Below, piece by piece: positions 15,355 through 25,348 of a stretch of DNA of 30,448 bases. A model generated the notes under the pieces. It was not told the origin of the DNA. It was given only the letters and a program-made list of their open reading frames with translations, and did no database searches. The position numbers and the translations under genes were made by a program. Every line of letters begins with the position of its first letter. The first letter of the stretch is position 1. Source of the DNA: an uncultured Fusobacterium sp. GTDB lineage: Bacteria; Fusobacteriota; Fusobacteriia; Fusobacteriales; Fusobacteriaceae. Location: the NCBI GenBank assembly GCA_900545035.1, contig UQXM01000003.1, positions 1-30,448 of the forward strand. Direction: 5' to 3'.

Positions 15355-16041
15355 TTAATCTTCCAAAGAAAGTTTTCCTCCTTTTAAATAATACTTTTTG
15401 TCAGTAATATTTGAAAGCTCTCTTGAGTGGGTAACAACTATTATTGTTTGTTTCTTTTTGACGCTTATTTTCTTAAAAAGGTTATGAATATTATTGCTCG
15501 TTTCTTCATCAAGATTTCCTGTAGGCTCGTCAGCCAAAAGAATTTTGGGATTATTTATAAGAGCTCTGGAAATTGCGGCTCTCTGCTTTTCTCCTCCTGA
15601 GAGCTGACTTGGTTTATGATGAAATCTTTTTTCCAGTCCGACCTCTCTTAAAAGTTCTTTTGCTCTTTCCTCAATCTCTTTTTTGTTTTTAGGATTTTTA
15701 AGGAGAGCGGGAAGCATTACATTTTCAAGAGCGGTAAATTCAGGCAGAAGATAATGAAACTGGAAAACAAATCCAAGCTCATTATTTTTTATTTCATCAA
15801 TATGTTTTGTATTGCTTCTGTCAATTTTTTTTCCGTTGATTATGATATCTCCGCTGTCTATGTTGTCAAGCATTCCGATAACATTTAAAAGAGTGGATTT
15901 TCCTGAACCTGATTTTCCCAGAATAGAGATAAACTCTCCCTCTTCTACGATTAAATCCAAATCTTTTAATATATGAATATTTTCAGTTTTTCCTTTGTAT
16001 ATTTTATTGATTTTTTTTAGTTCCAGAGCAGTATTATTCAT
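15355..16041 (-). CDS. ABC transporter ATP-binding protein (LolD/MacB type)
   Basis: 228 residues. Walker A GKSGSGKST near residue 42, Q-loop FQFHYLLPEFTALEN, signature LSGGEKQR, Walker B ILLADEPTGNLD and the H-loop VVTHSREL. The LLPEFTALENV segment is typical of the LolD/MacB/FtsE-like group that powers outer-membrane lipoprotein release or mechanotransmission systems. Start overlaps the end of the permease gene by 8 bp, so the two are coupled and form one transporter. Last gene of the four-gene minus-strand operon; downstream is AT-rich with no GC-containing stem. Confidence 0.92.
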   Translation of the reverse strand: MNNTALELKKINKIYKGKTENIHILKDLDLIVEEGEFISILGKSGSGKSTLLNVIGMLDNIDSGDIIINGKKIDRSNTKHIDEIKNNELGFVFQFHYLLPEFTALENVMLPALLKNPKNKKEIEERAKELLREVGLEKRFHHKPSQLSGGEKQRAAISRALINNPKILLADEPTGNLDEETSNNIHNLFKKISVKKKQTIIVVTHSRELSNITDKKYYLKGGKLSLED

Positions 16042-17200
16042 GTCTTAATGCCTCCATTGTTTCCATTTTTCCTGCTCTGTATGCAGGAAATACACTTGAA
16101 AGAAAAATAATTATAATATTTACAAAAATTATTGTAATAATTTCTTTTCCTGAAAGTTCCACAGGAATTTTTGTCAAATAATATATACTTGTTATTCCGG
16201 CAATGGAATAATTTTCCACATACCAAAGTATTCCAAGTGAAAGGAGAGTACCTGCAAATATTCCTATTCCTCCCAAAGTCATTCCTTCAAGAAGAAATAT
16301 TCTCATTATGGTTTTTTTGGGAAAGCCCATTGCTCTCATAATTCCGATGTCTTTTATTTTTTCTCTTACAAGCATATTCATAATAACCCACACAACAAAT
16401 CCGGCTATTACAACAATCAAAGAAAATACTATTATCATAACAGTTTTTTCAAGAGCAAGAGCTGACAGAAGATTTCTGTTCTGTTCTCCCCATGTTCTGC
16501 TCATATATCCATATTTGTCAAAAATTTTATCAGCTGTTTGTTCTGCTTTGTAGGGATCGGCAAGAGTAAGTTCAAGACTTGTAACTTCATCTCCCATATA
16601 CATCAGATATTGTGCTGTTGCAAGAGGAATAATTACCATATTCACATCATAATCATAATATCCGCTTTCAAACACTCCTCCGATTTCAAGAGGAAGTTCC
16701 TGATTTTCCGCTGAAACAAGAGTGATTTTATCTCCTATATCTGCTCCAAGCTGATTGAAAAGTTCTTTTCCAATAAGGATAGTATTTTTCTTTTCCGTAT
16801 TTATAGAGCCATAGACAATTTTTTTCTGAAGCTCGAGTCCTTTTGAGGCTCTTTCAAAATCAAGCCCATCCACTTTTACTCCGGAAACATGAGTGCCAAA
16901 TGTTCCTATATATTTTATAATCCCTTGTGTTGCCACTTTTGGAATTACACTTTTCACTCCCTCGATTTTTTCAAGTTTTTCTATGGCTGACTTGTAATTT
17001 TCCTCATCTCTTTGCAAATCGGATATTGTAATATGACTTCCCAATGAAAGAATACTGTTTATCATATTTTTATCCAGTCCGTTTGCAATTCCTATTGAAA
17101 CCATAAGAACTGTTATACCTATGGTAATTCCCAAAATTCCTATAAGACTTTGTTTTTTCTTTTCCAGTATATGTTTTTTTGCTATAAAAAATTCAAGCAT
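16034..17200 (-). CDS. ABC transporter permease, FtsX/LolE/MacB type
   Basis: 388 residues. One membrane helix near the N-terminus (about 17-40, LIGILGITIGITVLMVSIGIAN), a periplasmic MacB-like domain of about 200 residues, then three helices near the C-terminus with MRAMGFPKKTIMRIFLLEGM, the cytoplasmic coupling segment conserved in this fold. Pairs with the overlapping ATPase gene. Candidates are lipoprotein export from the inner membrane (LolCE-like) or an efflux/stress transporter; a single permease gene favours a homodimer. One bp separates its ATG from the carbonic anhydrase stop. Confidence 0.88.
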   Translation of the reverse strand: MLEFFIAKKHILEKKKQSLIGILGITIGITVLMVSIGIANGLDKNMINSILSLGSHITISDLQRDEENYKSAIEKLEKIEGVKSVIPKVATQGIIKYIGTFGTHVSGVKVDGLDFERASKGLELQKKIVYGSINTEKKNTILIGKELFNQLGADIGDKITLVSAENQELPLEIGGVFESGYYDYDVNMVIIPLATAQYLMYMGDEVTSLELTLADPYKAEQTADKIFDKYGYMSRTWGEQNRNLLSALALEKTVMIIVFSLIVVIAGFVVWVIMNMLVREKIKDIGIMRAMGFPKKTIMRIFLLEGMTLGGIGIFAGTLLSLGILWYVENYSIAGITSIYYLTKIPVELSGKEIITIIFVNIIIIFLSSVFPAYRAGKMETMEALRHE

Positions 17201-17201
17201 A

Positions 17202-17825
17202 TTATTTTTCCTGCTCTTTTAAACTTTCTTTGTAAGCTTCCACAGCGTCCCAACCATTTATTCTAAGGAAAAGTTGTCCTGTTTTTGGGTCTATAAGCAG
17301 TCCGTGAACTGCTACATCTTTCGGCATAAGAGGATGGTTTCTTACTTTTTCGACACTTTCAATAAGAGATATCTCCACAGAATCAAATCCATAAAGCCAT
17401 TTGTTTACTTTTATTCCTGCATTACTCAAAGTATCGATAGTATTTTTTGAAATACCTCTGTCTATCATTTTTTGTATAGTTTTGCTTGGATCGATTCCGC
17501 TCATACCGCAGTGGAAATGTCCAACGATATATACTTCTTTGACATCAAACTCATAAACACATACTATAATACTTCTCATGGCACTTCCGAAAGGATGAAC
17601 AATTACTCCTCCGGCGTTTTTTATAAATTTTGCATCTCCGTTTCTCACATTCATTGCTTTTGGCAGAAGCTCAGTAAGTCTTGTATCCATACATGATACT
17701 ACAACCATTTTTTTGTCAGGATACTTTGTTGTATCAAATGCTTCGTAATCTTTGTTTTCCACAAATTTTTTGTTAAAACTAAGTATTTCTTCCAGATTCT
17801 TATTTTTCTCTGTCAATTTAAACAC
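17202..17825 (-). CDS. Beta-class carbonic anhydrase
   Basis: 207 residues, cytosolic. Interconverts carbon dioxide and bicarbonate. Zinc ligands are visible: C45 in SCMDTRL with the Asp-Arg dyad (D47, R49), and H103 and C106 in VGHFHCGMSG. KNAGGVIVHPFG is the conserved active-site segment. The family can also include close homologues acting on other small molecules, but all catalytic residues are present. It sits 6 bp after the M16 peptidase and 1 bp before the ABC permease, an unusual place for this enzyme. Confidence 0.92.
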   Translation of the reverse strand: MFKLTEKNKNLEEILSFNKKFVENKDYEAFDTTKYPDKKMVVVSCMDTRLTELLPKAMNVRNGDAKFIKNAGGVIVHPFGSAMRSIIVCVYEFDVKEVYIVGHFHCGMSGIDPSKTIQKMIDRGISKNTIDTLSNAGIKVNKWLYGFDSVEISLIESVEKVRNHPLMPKDVAVHGLLIDPKTGQLFLRINGWDAVEAYKESLKEQEK

Positions 17826-17831
17826 CTGCCT

Positions 17832-20612
17832 TTATTTTATTTCTTCTCTCTCTGGTATTAATATTACTTTAATAAAGTTATTTTTGTCAATCATTTTTTC
17901 AAAGAAAGGAATTAAGTTTTTCTCTGTCATTTTTGTTTCAAAATCAAGAGGTGTATAGGGCTCAAAATCGTCTCCTCTTTTTATTTTTTCTGTAAGATAT
18001 GCATTCCACCAGCTGTTTTGTTTTTGGCTGTTTTCATACACAAGTTTGTAATTTTTAACAACGCTTTCAAGGGAAGATTTTTTAATCTCTCCATTTATAA
18101 GTTTCACAACTTCTTTTTTTACAGCTTCTGTTATTTTGTCGGCTCTTTTTGGGTCTGTGGCAAATTTTATTTGAAGATATCCGTTTTCGTTTTTGCTTAT
18201 AAATATTTTCGGCGAAATTCCGTATACTCCTCCAAGTTTTTCTCTCACTTCATCAATGAGATTTATTCTTAATATATCTTCAAAAGTTTGTGCCATATAG
18301 CTGTTTTCTTGCGAATATGATACTTTCAGCGGATAGAAAAGGGACACTTTTACTTTTTTGTCAATTCCCTTTGTTACAGTTTCATTTATTATTCCCTGTG
18401 GATATTTTATATCAAGGAATTGTTTTTGGGAAATTCTGTTTTCTGTATTTTCTGCAGGAAGAGAAGCAAAATATTTTGTCAGGATATTTTCTGCTTCTTT
18501 TTCGCTGACAGCTCCCAAAATTATTCCTTTATATCCTGAAAAATCAGAAAATTTATTTTTATATTCTTCCAGTATTTTTTGTTCATTTATTTTTTCTAAG
18601 TCAGCAGATGTAATTATTTTTTTTCTTAAATTATTTTTGAACAGAATTTCTGTTATTTTATCTGAATAAACAGCATCAGGAGAATTTTTTCTGTTTTCCA
18701 GAGCCTCTTTTGTATTAATCATTACAGTATTAAAAAGTTTTGATGAAAATTTAGGCTCTTTTATCATATATGTAAAACAGTCAAGAGCTGTTTCCAAATC
18801 TTTGTGATTTGAAACTATCACTGCTCCCTGTTCAAAAGTGTCTATATATGTTCCGGCAGAAAATTCTTTTCCTTTCATAAAATTGTCCAGATTTTCATAA
18901 GTTATATTTCCTACTCCTGAATTATCTGTGATATCAGAGGCAAACAGTGAATTAAGATACATTTCTTCGCTGTTATTGAGACTTCCCTCTCTTTTGAAAA
19001 GTTTGATATATATTTTATCTTTTTCAAAATCTGTTTGTTTGTATAGAAATTCTATTCCGTTTGAAAGTTTAATTTTTTTATAATTTTTAAACTCTTTTAT
19101 TTCTGTGATGTTTCCCGGTATTATTTCGGGCTTTTCAAGTATAAGATTAAAATTTTTGTTTTCTTTTTTTGCAATTTCTGTGTTTCTTGCAGAAGCAATT
19201 ATATTTGCAAATTCTGTTTTGTCAGGGACTGATATACTTTTTTCATCAGGAACAAAAAGAATAGATACAAGCTTATCGTTGTAAAATTTTTCTGCTGTAA
19301 TCTGAATATCTTTTGGGGTAATATTTTTTGAAAGTTCATTGTAATATTTCAGATTATCATCAGAGTCTGCAAAAATATCATTATTTAGAAATACTTTTCT
19401 CACAGCAGGAATAATATTTTCATTTTCTTCACTGCTTCTGTTTCTTACAGCATCTTCAAACATACTTTTCAGATTTTCTTTTTCAAGATTAAGTTCTTCA
19501 ACAGACACACCGTTTACTGCCATATCTTTTATTATTCTCACAGCAGAAGATATTCCCTCCGGAATTTTATTTTTGTTTATCACAGCATACAAAGTGTTAA
19601 GTCTGTCTTTTGAAAGTTCCCAGCTGTAATATCCTCCTTCATAAATAAAATTGTTTCCTGATTTGATTTCTTCGTTTACTTTGTTTGAAAGAAGCAGTCT
19701 GAAAAGAAGATTTTTATAAAAATCTTCTGCTTTTTGGTTTTCGTCAGTAAAAGAATAGTCTTCTCTTCCTGTTATTTCCAAAAGAACATATGTAAGTTCT
19801 TTATCCTTGAATATTGTGTATCTGTTGTCAAGTTCCTTTACTCTGTATTCTTCTCTTTGTGTGAAAATTCTTGTTTCATTATAGTCAAAATATTTTGTTA
19901 TAATTTCCTGTGCGTATTTTGTATCGATATCTCCAACCATTACAACAGCCATATTTTTGGGATGATACCATTTGTCGTAATAATTTTTCAGAACCTCTCT
20001 TTTTGTTCCTGCAATGATATCCATATCTCCTATTGGAAATCTTTTTCCGTATCTTGAACCATCAAAAAGTTCTTTTTGAAAAACTTTTGTTATTCTGTCT
20101 GAAAGTCCTTGTCCCAGACGCCACTCCTCTTTTACAATATCTTTTTCGCTGTCTATATCTTCCTGCTTAAAAGTAGGTTTTAAAGTCATTTCTTTTAAAA
20201 CTTCCACACCTTTTTCAAATTGTTCTTTGTTATCTGTAGGAAGTTGTATTTTATATACTGTTTCGTCAAAACCTGTATGAGCATTCAAATCTCCGCCGAA
20301 ATTCAGCCCGATTGACTGATAATATTTTACTACTTCATTTCTGCTGTACTTTTCAGTTCCGTTAAAGCAGAGATGTTCAATGAGATGAGCCATTCCCAGC
20401 TGATTATCATCTTCCTGAAGAGAACCGGCTTTTACCAGAACATTTACAGATACTCTGTTTTCCGGCATTTTATTCGGATATATATAGTATGTCATTCCGT
20501 TTGAAAGTTTTCCGATAATAAGTTCTTTGGAATTTTCCACTTTTATCTGTGCTGATACCAAAAGTGTTATTACAAAAAACATCAGAAAAAATATTTTTTT
20601 TCTTAAATTCAT
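17832..20612 (-). CDS. M16 family zinc metallopeptidase (PqqL-like)
   Basis: 926 residues, two tandem M16 halves. A signal peptide covers about residues 1-21 (FFLMFFVITLLVSAQ), so it acts in the periplasm or at the outer membrane. The inverted zinc motif HLIEH is at 76-80 in the first half, with the distal acidic ligand region EKDIVKEEWR some 75 residues later; the second half lacks the motif, as normal. ATG preceded by CGGAGGA. First gene of a tight minus-strand operon (peptidase, carbonic anhydrase, ABC permease, ABC ATPase). E. coli PqqL handles ferredoxin-type iron-protein import and other members process peptides; the substrate here is unknown. Confidence 0.92.
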   Translation of the reverse strand: MNLRKKIFFLMFFVITLLVSAQIKVENSKELIIGKLSNGMTYYIYPNKMPENRVSVNVLVKAGSLQEDDNQLGMAHLIEHLCFNGTEKYSRNEVVKYYQSIGLNFGGDLNAHTGFDETVYKIQLPTDNKEQFEKGVEVLKEMTLKPTFKQEDIDSEKDIVKEEWRLGQGLSDRITKVFQKELFDGSRYGKRFPIGDMDIIAGTKREVLKNYYDKWYHPKNMAVVMVGDIDTKYAQEIITKYFDYNETRIFTQREEYRVKELDNRYTIFKDKELTYVLLEITGREDYSFTDENQKAEDFYKNLLFRLLLSNKVNEEIKSGNNFIYEGGYYSWELSKDRLNTLYAVINKNKIPEGISSAVRIIKDMAVNGVSVEELNLEKENLKSMFEDAVRNRSSEENENIIPAVRKVFLNNDIFADSDDNLKYYNELSKNITPKDIQITAEKFYNDKLVSILFVPDEKSISVPDKTEFANIIASARNTEIAKKENKNFNLILEKPEIIPGNITEIKEFKNYKKIKLSNGIEFLYKQTDFEKDKIYIKLFKREGSLNNSEEMYLNSLFASDITDNSGVGNITYENLDNFMKGKEFSAGTYIDTFEQGAVIVSNHKDLETALDCFTYMIKEPKFSSKLFNTVMINTKEALENRKNSPDAVYSDKITEILFKNNLRKKIITSADLEKINEQKILEEYKNKFSDFSGYKGIILGAVSEKEAENILTKYFASLPAENTENRISQKQFLDIKYPQGIINETVTKGIDKKVKVSLFYPLKVSYSQENSYMAQTFEDILRINLIDEVREKLGGVYGISPKIFISKNENGYLQIKFATDPKRADKITEAVKKEVVKLINGEIKKSSLESVVKNYKLVYENSQKQNSWWNAYLTEKIKRGDDFEPYTPLDFETKMTEKNLIPFFEKMIDKNNFIKVILIPEREEIK

Positions 20613-20695
20613 TTTTTCTCCTCCGATTTTCTGATAGCAGATTTATTTTGTTCAATTAATTTTATCACAATTTTGATGTTTAAAAAAGGATTATG

Positions 20696-20704
20696 TGGTA
20701 TACT
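20696..20704 (+). promoter_or_regulatory. Extended -10 promoter for the lipoprotein gene
   Basis: TGGTATACT, an extended -10 (TGn plus TATACT), 40 bases upstream of the chosen TTG start. No clear -35, as is common with extended -10 elements. Confidence 0.45.
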
Positions 20705-20744
20705 TATAAAGTCAGAAAATTTAAAAAATATCAGGAGGAAAAAT

Positions 20745-22342
20745 TTGAAGATTTTTAAGAAAAAATATCTTTTTATATCAGCAGTATTTATTTTTTCAAT
20801 GTTTTTTATGTCGTGCAGAAATGAAAATGTAGGAAAGGCAGAAATTATTCCTGTACAGGCTGAAACAGCAGAGCCGGAACCACCGAAAGAATTTTTATAC
20901 ACAACAGCTCTTAAAACATCAGTTCTTGATTCTTATGAAACAAAAAAAATCACTGATGTATTGAAGAAGAATACCAGACTTTTAGTTGATGAAAGAAAAG
21001 ATGTGGAAATTATTGATATAAATGCAGAAAAAAAACAAGATAAAACTTCTGTTCCAAAACCTGTGAAAAAAGAAAAGCCTTTTGTGAATGATGATGAAAA
21101 AGTAAATATTATTTTTTCAGAACAGAATGAAAAAGGACAGGCAGAAGTGAAAGTAACAGAAAACAATGAACCTAAAAAATATGAAAAATGGGTACATGTG
21201 AAATACAGAAAAGATTTAAAAGAAAAAGAGGGCTGGATATTGGAAAAATATCTGACATCTGATGCACATAAGATGCTTCCTGCTTCATGGGACGGACTTC
21301 AGCTGAAAGATTTTCCGGCAAAAACAGAGTTTTCGGATAATCCCAAAATAGATGTAAAAGGGATATATCTTACAGTTTATTCTGCTTCGTCAGAGAAAAA
21401 AATGGATGCACTTATTCAGCTTGCCAAAGAATCTGAAATCAATGCCTTTGTAATAGATGTAAAAGATGATGGGGGGCAACTTCTGTTTAAAATGGACGAC
21501 AGCATTTTAAAATATAATCCGAAGGCTTTTTCAAAAGTATATATTAAAGATATGGAAAAATTTATGAAAAAGCTGAAAGATAATAATATTTATACAATGC
21601 AAGAATAGTATCCTTTAAAGATCCTGTTTATGCAAAACAAAATCCTGATAAAGCCATTATCGAAAAGAAAACAGGAAAACCTTTTATGAATAAGGACGGA
21701 ATTATCTGGGTATCTCCTCACGATAAAAATCTGTGGGAATACAATGTGGCTGTTGCAAAAGAAGCAGCAAAAGCAGGATTTAACGAAATACAGTTTGACT
21801 ATGTGAGATTTCCTGCTTCAAATGGTGGAAAACTTGATGCATATCTGGATTACAGAAATCCTGAAAAAGATTCAAAACCTGTAACAATTCAAAAATATTT
21901 GAAATATGCGTGGGAGGAACTTACTCCGCATCATGTGTATATAAATGCAGATATTTATGGACAGATAGGGACTTTCCAAGATGACATGGGACTTGGGCAG
22001 TACTGGGAAGCGATAAGCGGATATGTTCATTATATTTCTCCTATGATGTATCCGAGCCATTATATAAACGGAGCTTATGGAATACCCGTTCCAGATGCTG
22101 CTCCATACAAGACAATATATTATTCAACTCTTGATTCAATAAACAGAAATGAAAATATAGACAACGGTGCAGAAATCAGACCATGGATACAAGATTTTAC
22201 GGCTAAATGGGTAAAAGGACATATTACTTACGATACAAAAACTGTAAAAGAACAAATAAAAGCTCTTGAAGATTTGGGAATACATCAGTATCTTTTATGG
22301 AGTCCAAGCAACAGATATCATGTGGAGAAAAATAATAAATAG
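20745..22342 (+). pseudogene. Lipoprotein glycoside-hydrolase-like (DUF4015) gene, frameshifted
   Basis: Start is TTG at 20745, six bases after AGGAGG (20733-20738). The product begins with a lipoprotein signal (KKKYLFISAVFIFSMFFMSC; Cys becomes the lipidated residue), then a charged linker, an SH3-like stretch (KWVHVKYRK...GWILEKYL), then a TIM-barrel domain of the putative glycoside hydrolase family DUF4015 (VKGIYLTVYSASS, FVIDVKDDGG, NEIQFDYVRFP, SPMMYPSHY). The frame breaks at about 21598: ...NIYTM then QE-stop at 21608. The next frame resumes at once as ARIVSFKDPVYAKQNPDK and runs to 22342. One missing base after ACAAT accounts for it. Both halves are otherwise intact, so this is a fresh mutation or a sequencing error. 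Intact length would be about 532 residues. Confidence 0.8.
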
Positions 22343-22387
22343 AAATTTATTTTATACTCGTATTTTATTCACTGAAACAGAACATAT

Positions 22388-22418
22388 AAAAAAAAGAGAG
22401 GCGTTCTCTCTTTTTTTT
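22388..22418 (+). terminator. Terminator after the lipoprotein gene
   Basis: Perfect 13-bp stem AAAAAAAAGAGAG / CTCTCTTTTTTTT with a five-base loop GCGTT. The right arm is itself an eight-base U-tract. Confidence 0.85.
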
Positions 22419-22479
22419 ATTTTAATCTTATGTTTTTTATGATATAATTAATTCTGACTTATAGAACGGAGTTGATTTT

Positions 22480-23337
22480 TTGGAAGGAATTATTAATGTC
22501 AATAAGCCCAAAGGGATAACATCTTTTGATGTAATAAGAAAATTGAGAAAGATTTTATCAACAAGAAAAATAGGACATACAGGTACTCTTGACCCTATGG
22601 CAACAGGTGTTCTTCTTGTGTGTGTGGGAAAAGCCACAAAACTTGCACAGGATATAGAAGCCTCTTCAAAAGAGTATACTGCCGAATTTGAACTTGGTTA
22701 TAAAACAGACACTTATGATATTGAAGGTGTGATTACTGACAGAAAAGAAGATTTTTCTGTAACGGAAACAGAACTTCTTTCAATATTAAAAAAATTTATT
22801 GGAAATATAGAGCAGATACCTCCAATGTATTCTGCTATAAAAATAAACGGACAGAAATTATATGATCTTGCAAGAAAGGGAGAAACTGTTGAACGGGAGC
22901 CGAGAAAAGTAACAATAGAAAAGATTGAGCTTCTTGAGTTTGACGGGAAAAAAGCAAAGATAAAATGTTCTGTTTCAAAAGGAACCTATATTCGTTCTCT
23001 TATTTATGATATAGGAGAGGAACTGAAAACTTTTGCTGTGATGACTGCTCTTACAAGAACTCAAGTAGGAGACGAAACTATTAAGAAAAGTTATACTCTT
23101 GAAGAAATAGAGGAAATGAAAAAGGAAGAAGATTATTCTTTTATCAGTACAGTTGAAAATTACTTTATTTATCCTGAAGTTGAGATTGAAGGAGAAAAAA
23201 ACAAAACTCTTTTTCTTAACGGGAATACTTTAATTTTTAATAAAAATGACGGGTTGTACAAAGTATATTTTGAAAAAGAGTTTATAGGACTGGCACAGAT
23301 AAAAAACAACAGATTAAAAGGATATAAGTATTATTAA
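22480..23337 (+). CDS. truB: tRNA pseudouridine-55 synthase
   Basis: 285 residues. Makes pseudouridine 55 in the T-loop of tRNAs. Visible: INVNKPKGITSFDVI at the N-terminus, the catalytic aspartate in GHTGTLDPMATG (D38), YTAEFELGYKTDTYD, PMYSAIKINGQKLYDLARKG, and SKGTYIRSLIYDIG; a short C-terminal extension follows. TTG start with CGGAG eight bases upstream; no better start nearby. A TATAAT at 22443-22448 lies 32 bases before the start and probably drives it. 20 bp before typA, likely co-transcribed. Confidence 0.93.
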   Translation: MEGIINVNKPKGITSFDVIRKLRKILSTRKIGHTGTLDPMATGVLLVCVGKATKLAQDIEASSKEYTAEFELGYKTDTYDIEGVITDRKEDFSVTETELLSILKKFIGNIEQIPPMYSAIKINGQKLYDLARKGETVEREPRKVTIEKIELLEFDGKKAKIKCSVSKGTYIRSLIYDIGEELKTFAVMTALTRTQVGDETIKKSYTLEEIEEMKKEEDYSFISTVENYFIYPEVEIEGEKNKTLFLNGNTLIFNKNDGLYKVYFEKEFIGLAQIKNNRLKGYKYY

Positions 23338-23357
23338 TATATAAGGAAGGATTATTT

Positions 23358-25169
23358 ATGAAAATCAAAAACATAGCAATTATTGCCCATGTTGACCACG
23401 GAAAGACAACACTTGTTGACTGTCTTTTAAGACAGGCAGGGGTATTTGGGGCACATGAATTGGAAAAAGTCAGCGACAGAGTAATGGACTCCAATGATAT
23501 TGAGCGTGAAAGAGGTATCACAATTTTTTCAAAAAACGCTTCTGTAAAATATAAAGACTACAAAATAAATATTGTAGATACACCGGGACATGCTGATTTC
23601 GGTGGAGAAGTACAGAGAATTATGAAAATGGTTGATTCTGTTATACTTCTGGTAGATGCTTTTGAAGGACCTATGCCTCAAACAAAATATGTTCTTAAAA
23701 AAGCTCTTGAACAAGGGCACAGACCAATCGTTGTTGTAAATAAAGTTGACAGACCAAATGCAAGACCTGAAGAAGTGCTTTACATGGTATATGATTTGTT
23801 CTTGGAACTTAATGCAAACGAGCATCAGCTTGAATTTCCTGTCCTTTATGCTTCGGGAAAAGGCGGATTTGCAAAAAGAGAATTGGATGATCCAAGTGAA
23901 AATATGGTTCCTCTGTTTGAAACTATTCTTAGTGAAGTGGACGATCCTGAAGGAGATGAGAATAAACCTCTTCAATTCCTTATCACTAATATAGAATATG
24001 ACAATTATGTCGGACAGCTTGCTGTGGGGAAAATCCATAACGGAAAAATCAGAAAAAATCAAGATGTTATGCTTATAAAAAGAGATGGAAAAATGATAAA
24101 GGAGAAAGTATCTCTTCTTTACGGATATGAGGGATTAAACAGAGTGGAAATTCCCGAAGCAACAACAGGAGAAATTATCTCTATTGCAGGACTTTCAAAT
24201 CTTGATATAGGAGAAACAATAGCAGATATAAATGATCCTCAGGCTCTTCCTTTAATCAGCATTGATGAGCCTACACTTGCTATGACATTTATGGTTAATA
24301 ATTCTCCTTTTGCAGGAAAAGATGGAAAATATATCACATCGAGAAATATCTGGGACAGACTGCAGAAAGAGCTTCAGAAAAATGTAAGCATGAGAGTAGA
24401 AGCTACAGATTCTCCCGATGCCTTTACAGTAAAAGGAAGAGGGGAACTTCAGCTTTCAATACTTCTTGAAAATATGAGAAGAGAAGGGTTTGAAGTTCAG
24501 GTTTCAAAGCCAAGAGTTATTTTCAAAGAAATTGAAGGAAAAATGTATGAGCCTGTAGAGATAGCTGTTGTAGATGTGGAAGAAACATTTGCAGGAGTTG
24601 TAATTGAAAAACTTGGAAGCAGAAAAGGAGAGCTTATTTCTATGACTCCAGGACAGGACGGATATACTCGTCTTGAGTTCAAAATTCCTTCAAGAGGAAT
24701 AATCGGATACAGAAATGAATTTTTAACTGACACTAAAGGATCAGGAATATTAAACCACTCTTTCTATGATTTTGAACCATTTAAAGGTCCTATTTCAGGA
24801 AGAAAGAAGGGAGTGTTAATTGCAACGGAAACAGGTGTTTCAGTTGCTTATGCTCTGAATGCTCTTCAAGACAGGGGAGAAATGTTTATCGATCCGGGAA
24901 TAAATGTTTACGAAGGAATGGTTGTTGGAGAACACAGTAAAGAAAATGACCTTGTTGTAAATGTATGTAAAACTAAAAAGCTTACTAATATGAGAGCTGC
25001 CGGGTCAGATGATGCGGTAAAACTTGCTCCTCCAAGAAAACTTACTCTTGAACAGGCATTGGATTACATATCAGAAGACGAGTATGTGGAAGTTACTCCC
25101 AACTTTATCAGACTGAGAAAAAAATATCTGACTGATAATGAAAGAAGAAGACATTTTAATAAAAATTAA
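23358..25169 (+). CDS. typA: Ribosome-associated GTPase TypA/BipA
   Basis: 603 residues, normal length. Translational GTPase needed for 50S assembly and stress growth. G1 AHVDHGKT (10-17), G2 ERGITI (51-56), G3 DTPGHA (74-79) and G4 NKVD (128-131); then the EF-G-like domains II, III and V, and the BipA-specific C-terminal domain (about 480-603; GEMFIDPGINVYEGMVVGEH). ATG follows AAGGAAGG. A weak hairpin with G-U pairing (25178-25197) and a short T-run follows the stop. Confidence 0.96.
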   Translation: MKIKNIAIIAHVDHGKTTLVDCLLRQAGVFGAHELEKVSDRVMDSNDIERERGITIFSKNASVKYKDYKINIVDTPGHADFGGEVQRIMKMVDSVILLVDAFEGPMPQTKYVLKKALEQGHRPIVVVNKVDRPNARPEEVLYMVYDLFLELNANEHQLEFPVLYASGKGGFAKRELDDPSENMVPLFETILSEVDDPEGDENKPLQFLITNIEYDNYVGQLAVGKIHNGKIRKNQDVMLIKRDGKMIKEKVSLLYGYEGLNRVEIPEATTGEIISIAGLSNLDIGETIADINDPQALPLISIDEPTLAMTFMVNNSPFAGKDGKYITSRNIWDRLQKELQKNVSMRVEATDSPDAFTVKGRGELQLSILLENMRREGFEVQVSKPRVIFKEIEGKMYEPVEIAVVDVEETFAGVVIEKLGSRKGELISMTPGQDGYTRLEFKIPSRGIIGYRNEFLTDTKGSGILNHSFYDFEPFKGPISGRKKGVLIATETGVSVAYALNALQDRGEMFIDPGINVYEGMVVGEHSKENDLVVNVCKTKKLTNMRAAGSDDAVKLAPPRKLTLEQALDYISEDEYVEVTPNFIRLRKKYLTDNERRRHFNKN

Positions 25170-25238
25170 TTCATGGTCGCTGATTAATCATTCAGTGGTA
25201 AATTTTTGAAACTTTGATAGACAAATAGTGATAAAAGA

Positions 25239-25267
25239 TTGACAAAATGCGGAAAATTTTATATCCT
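25239..25267 (+). promoter_or_regulatory. Promoter of ptsH
   Basis: TTGACA (25239-25244), 17 bp, TATCCT (25262-25267), giving a leader of about 75 bases. A nearby TATACT (25271-25276) has no -35 at the right distance. Confidence 0.6.
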
Positions 25268-25348
25268 ATGTATACTGTTTAAATTAAATTTTATTTATAT
25301 AAAACAAACAATTAAAAGTAATTTTAATATTTTAGGAAGGTGAAAAAA

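Noticed and set aside
23529..24062. 177-codon minus-strand open frame inside typA
   Set aside because: Antisense to the conserved GTPase domain; composition is typical of a shadow frame.
25178..25197. Hairpin after typA as a terminator
   Set aside because: Six pairs with one G-U, eight-base loop and a delayed five-T run; possible but too weak to list as a feature.
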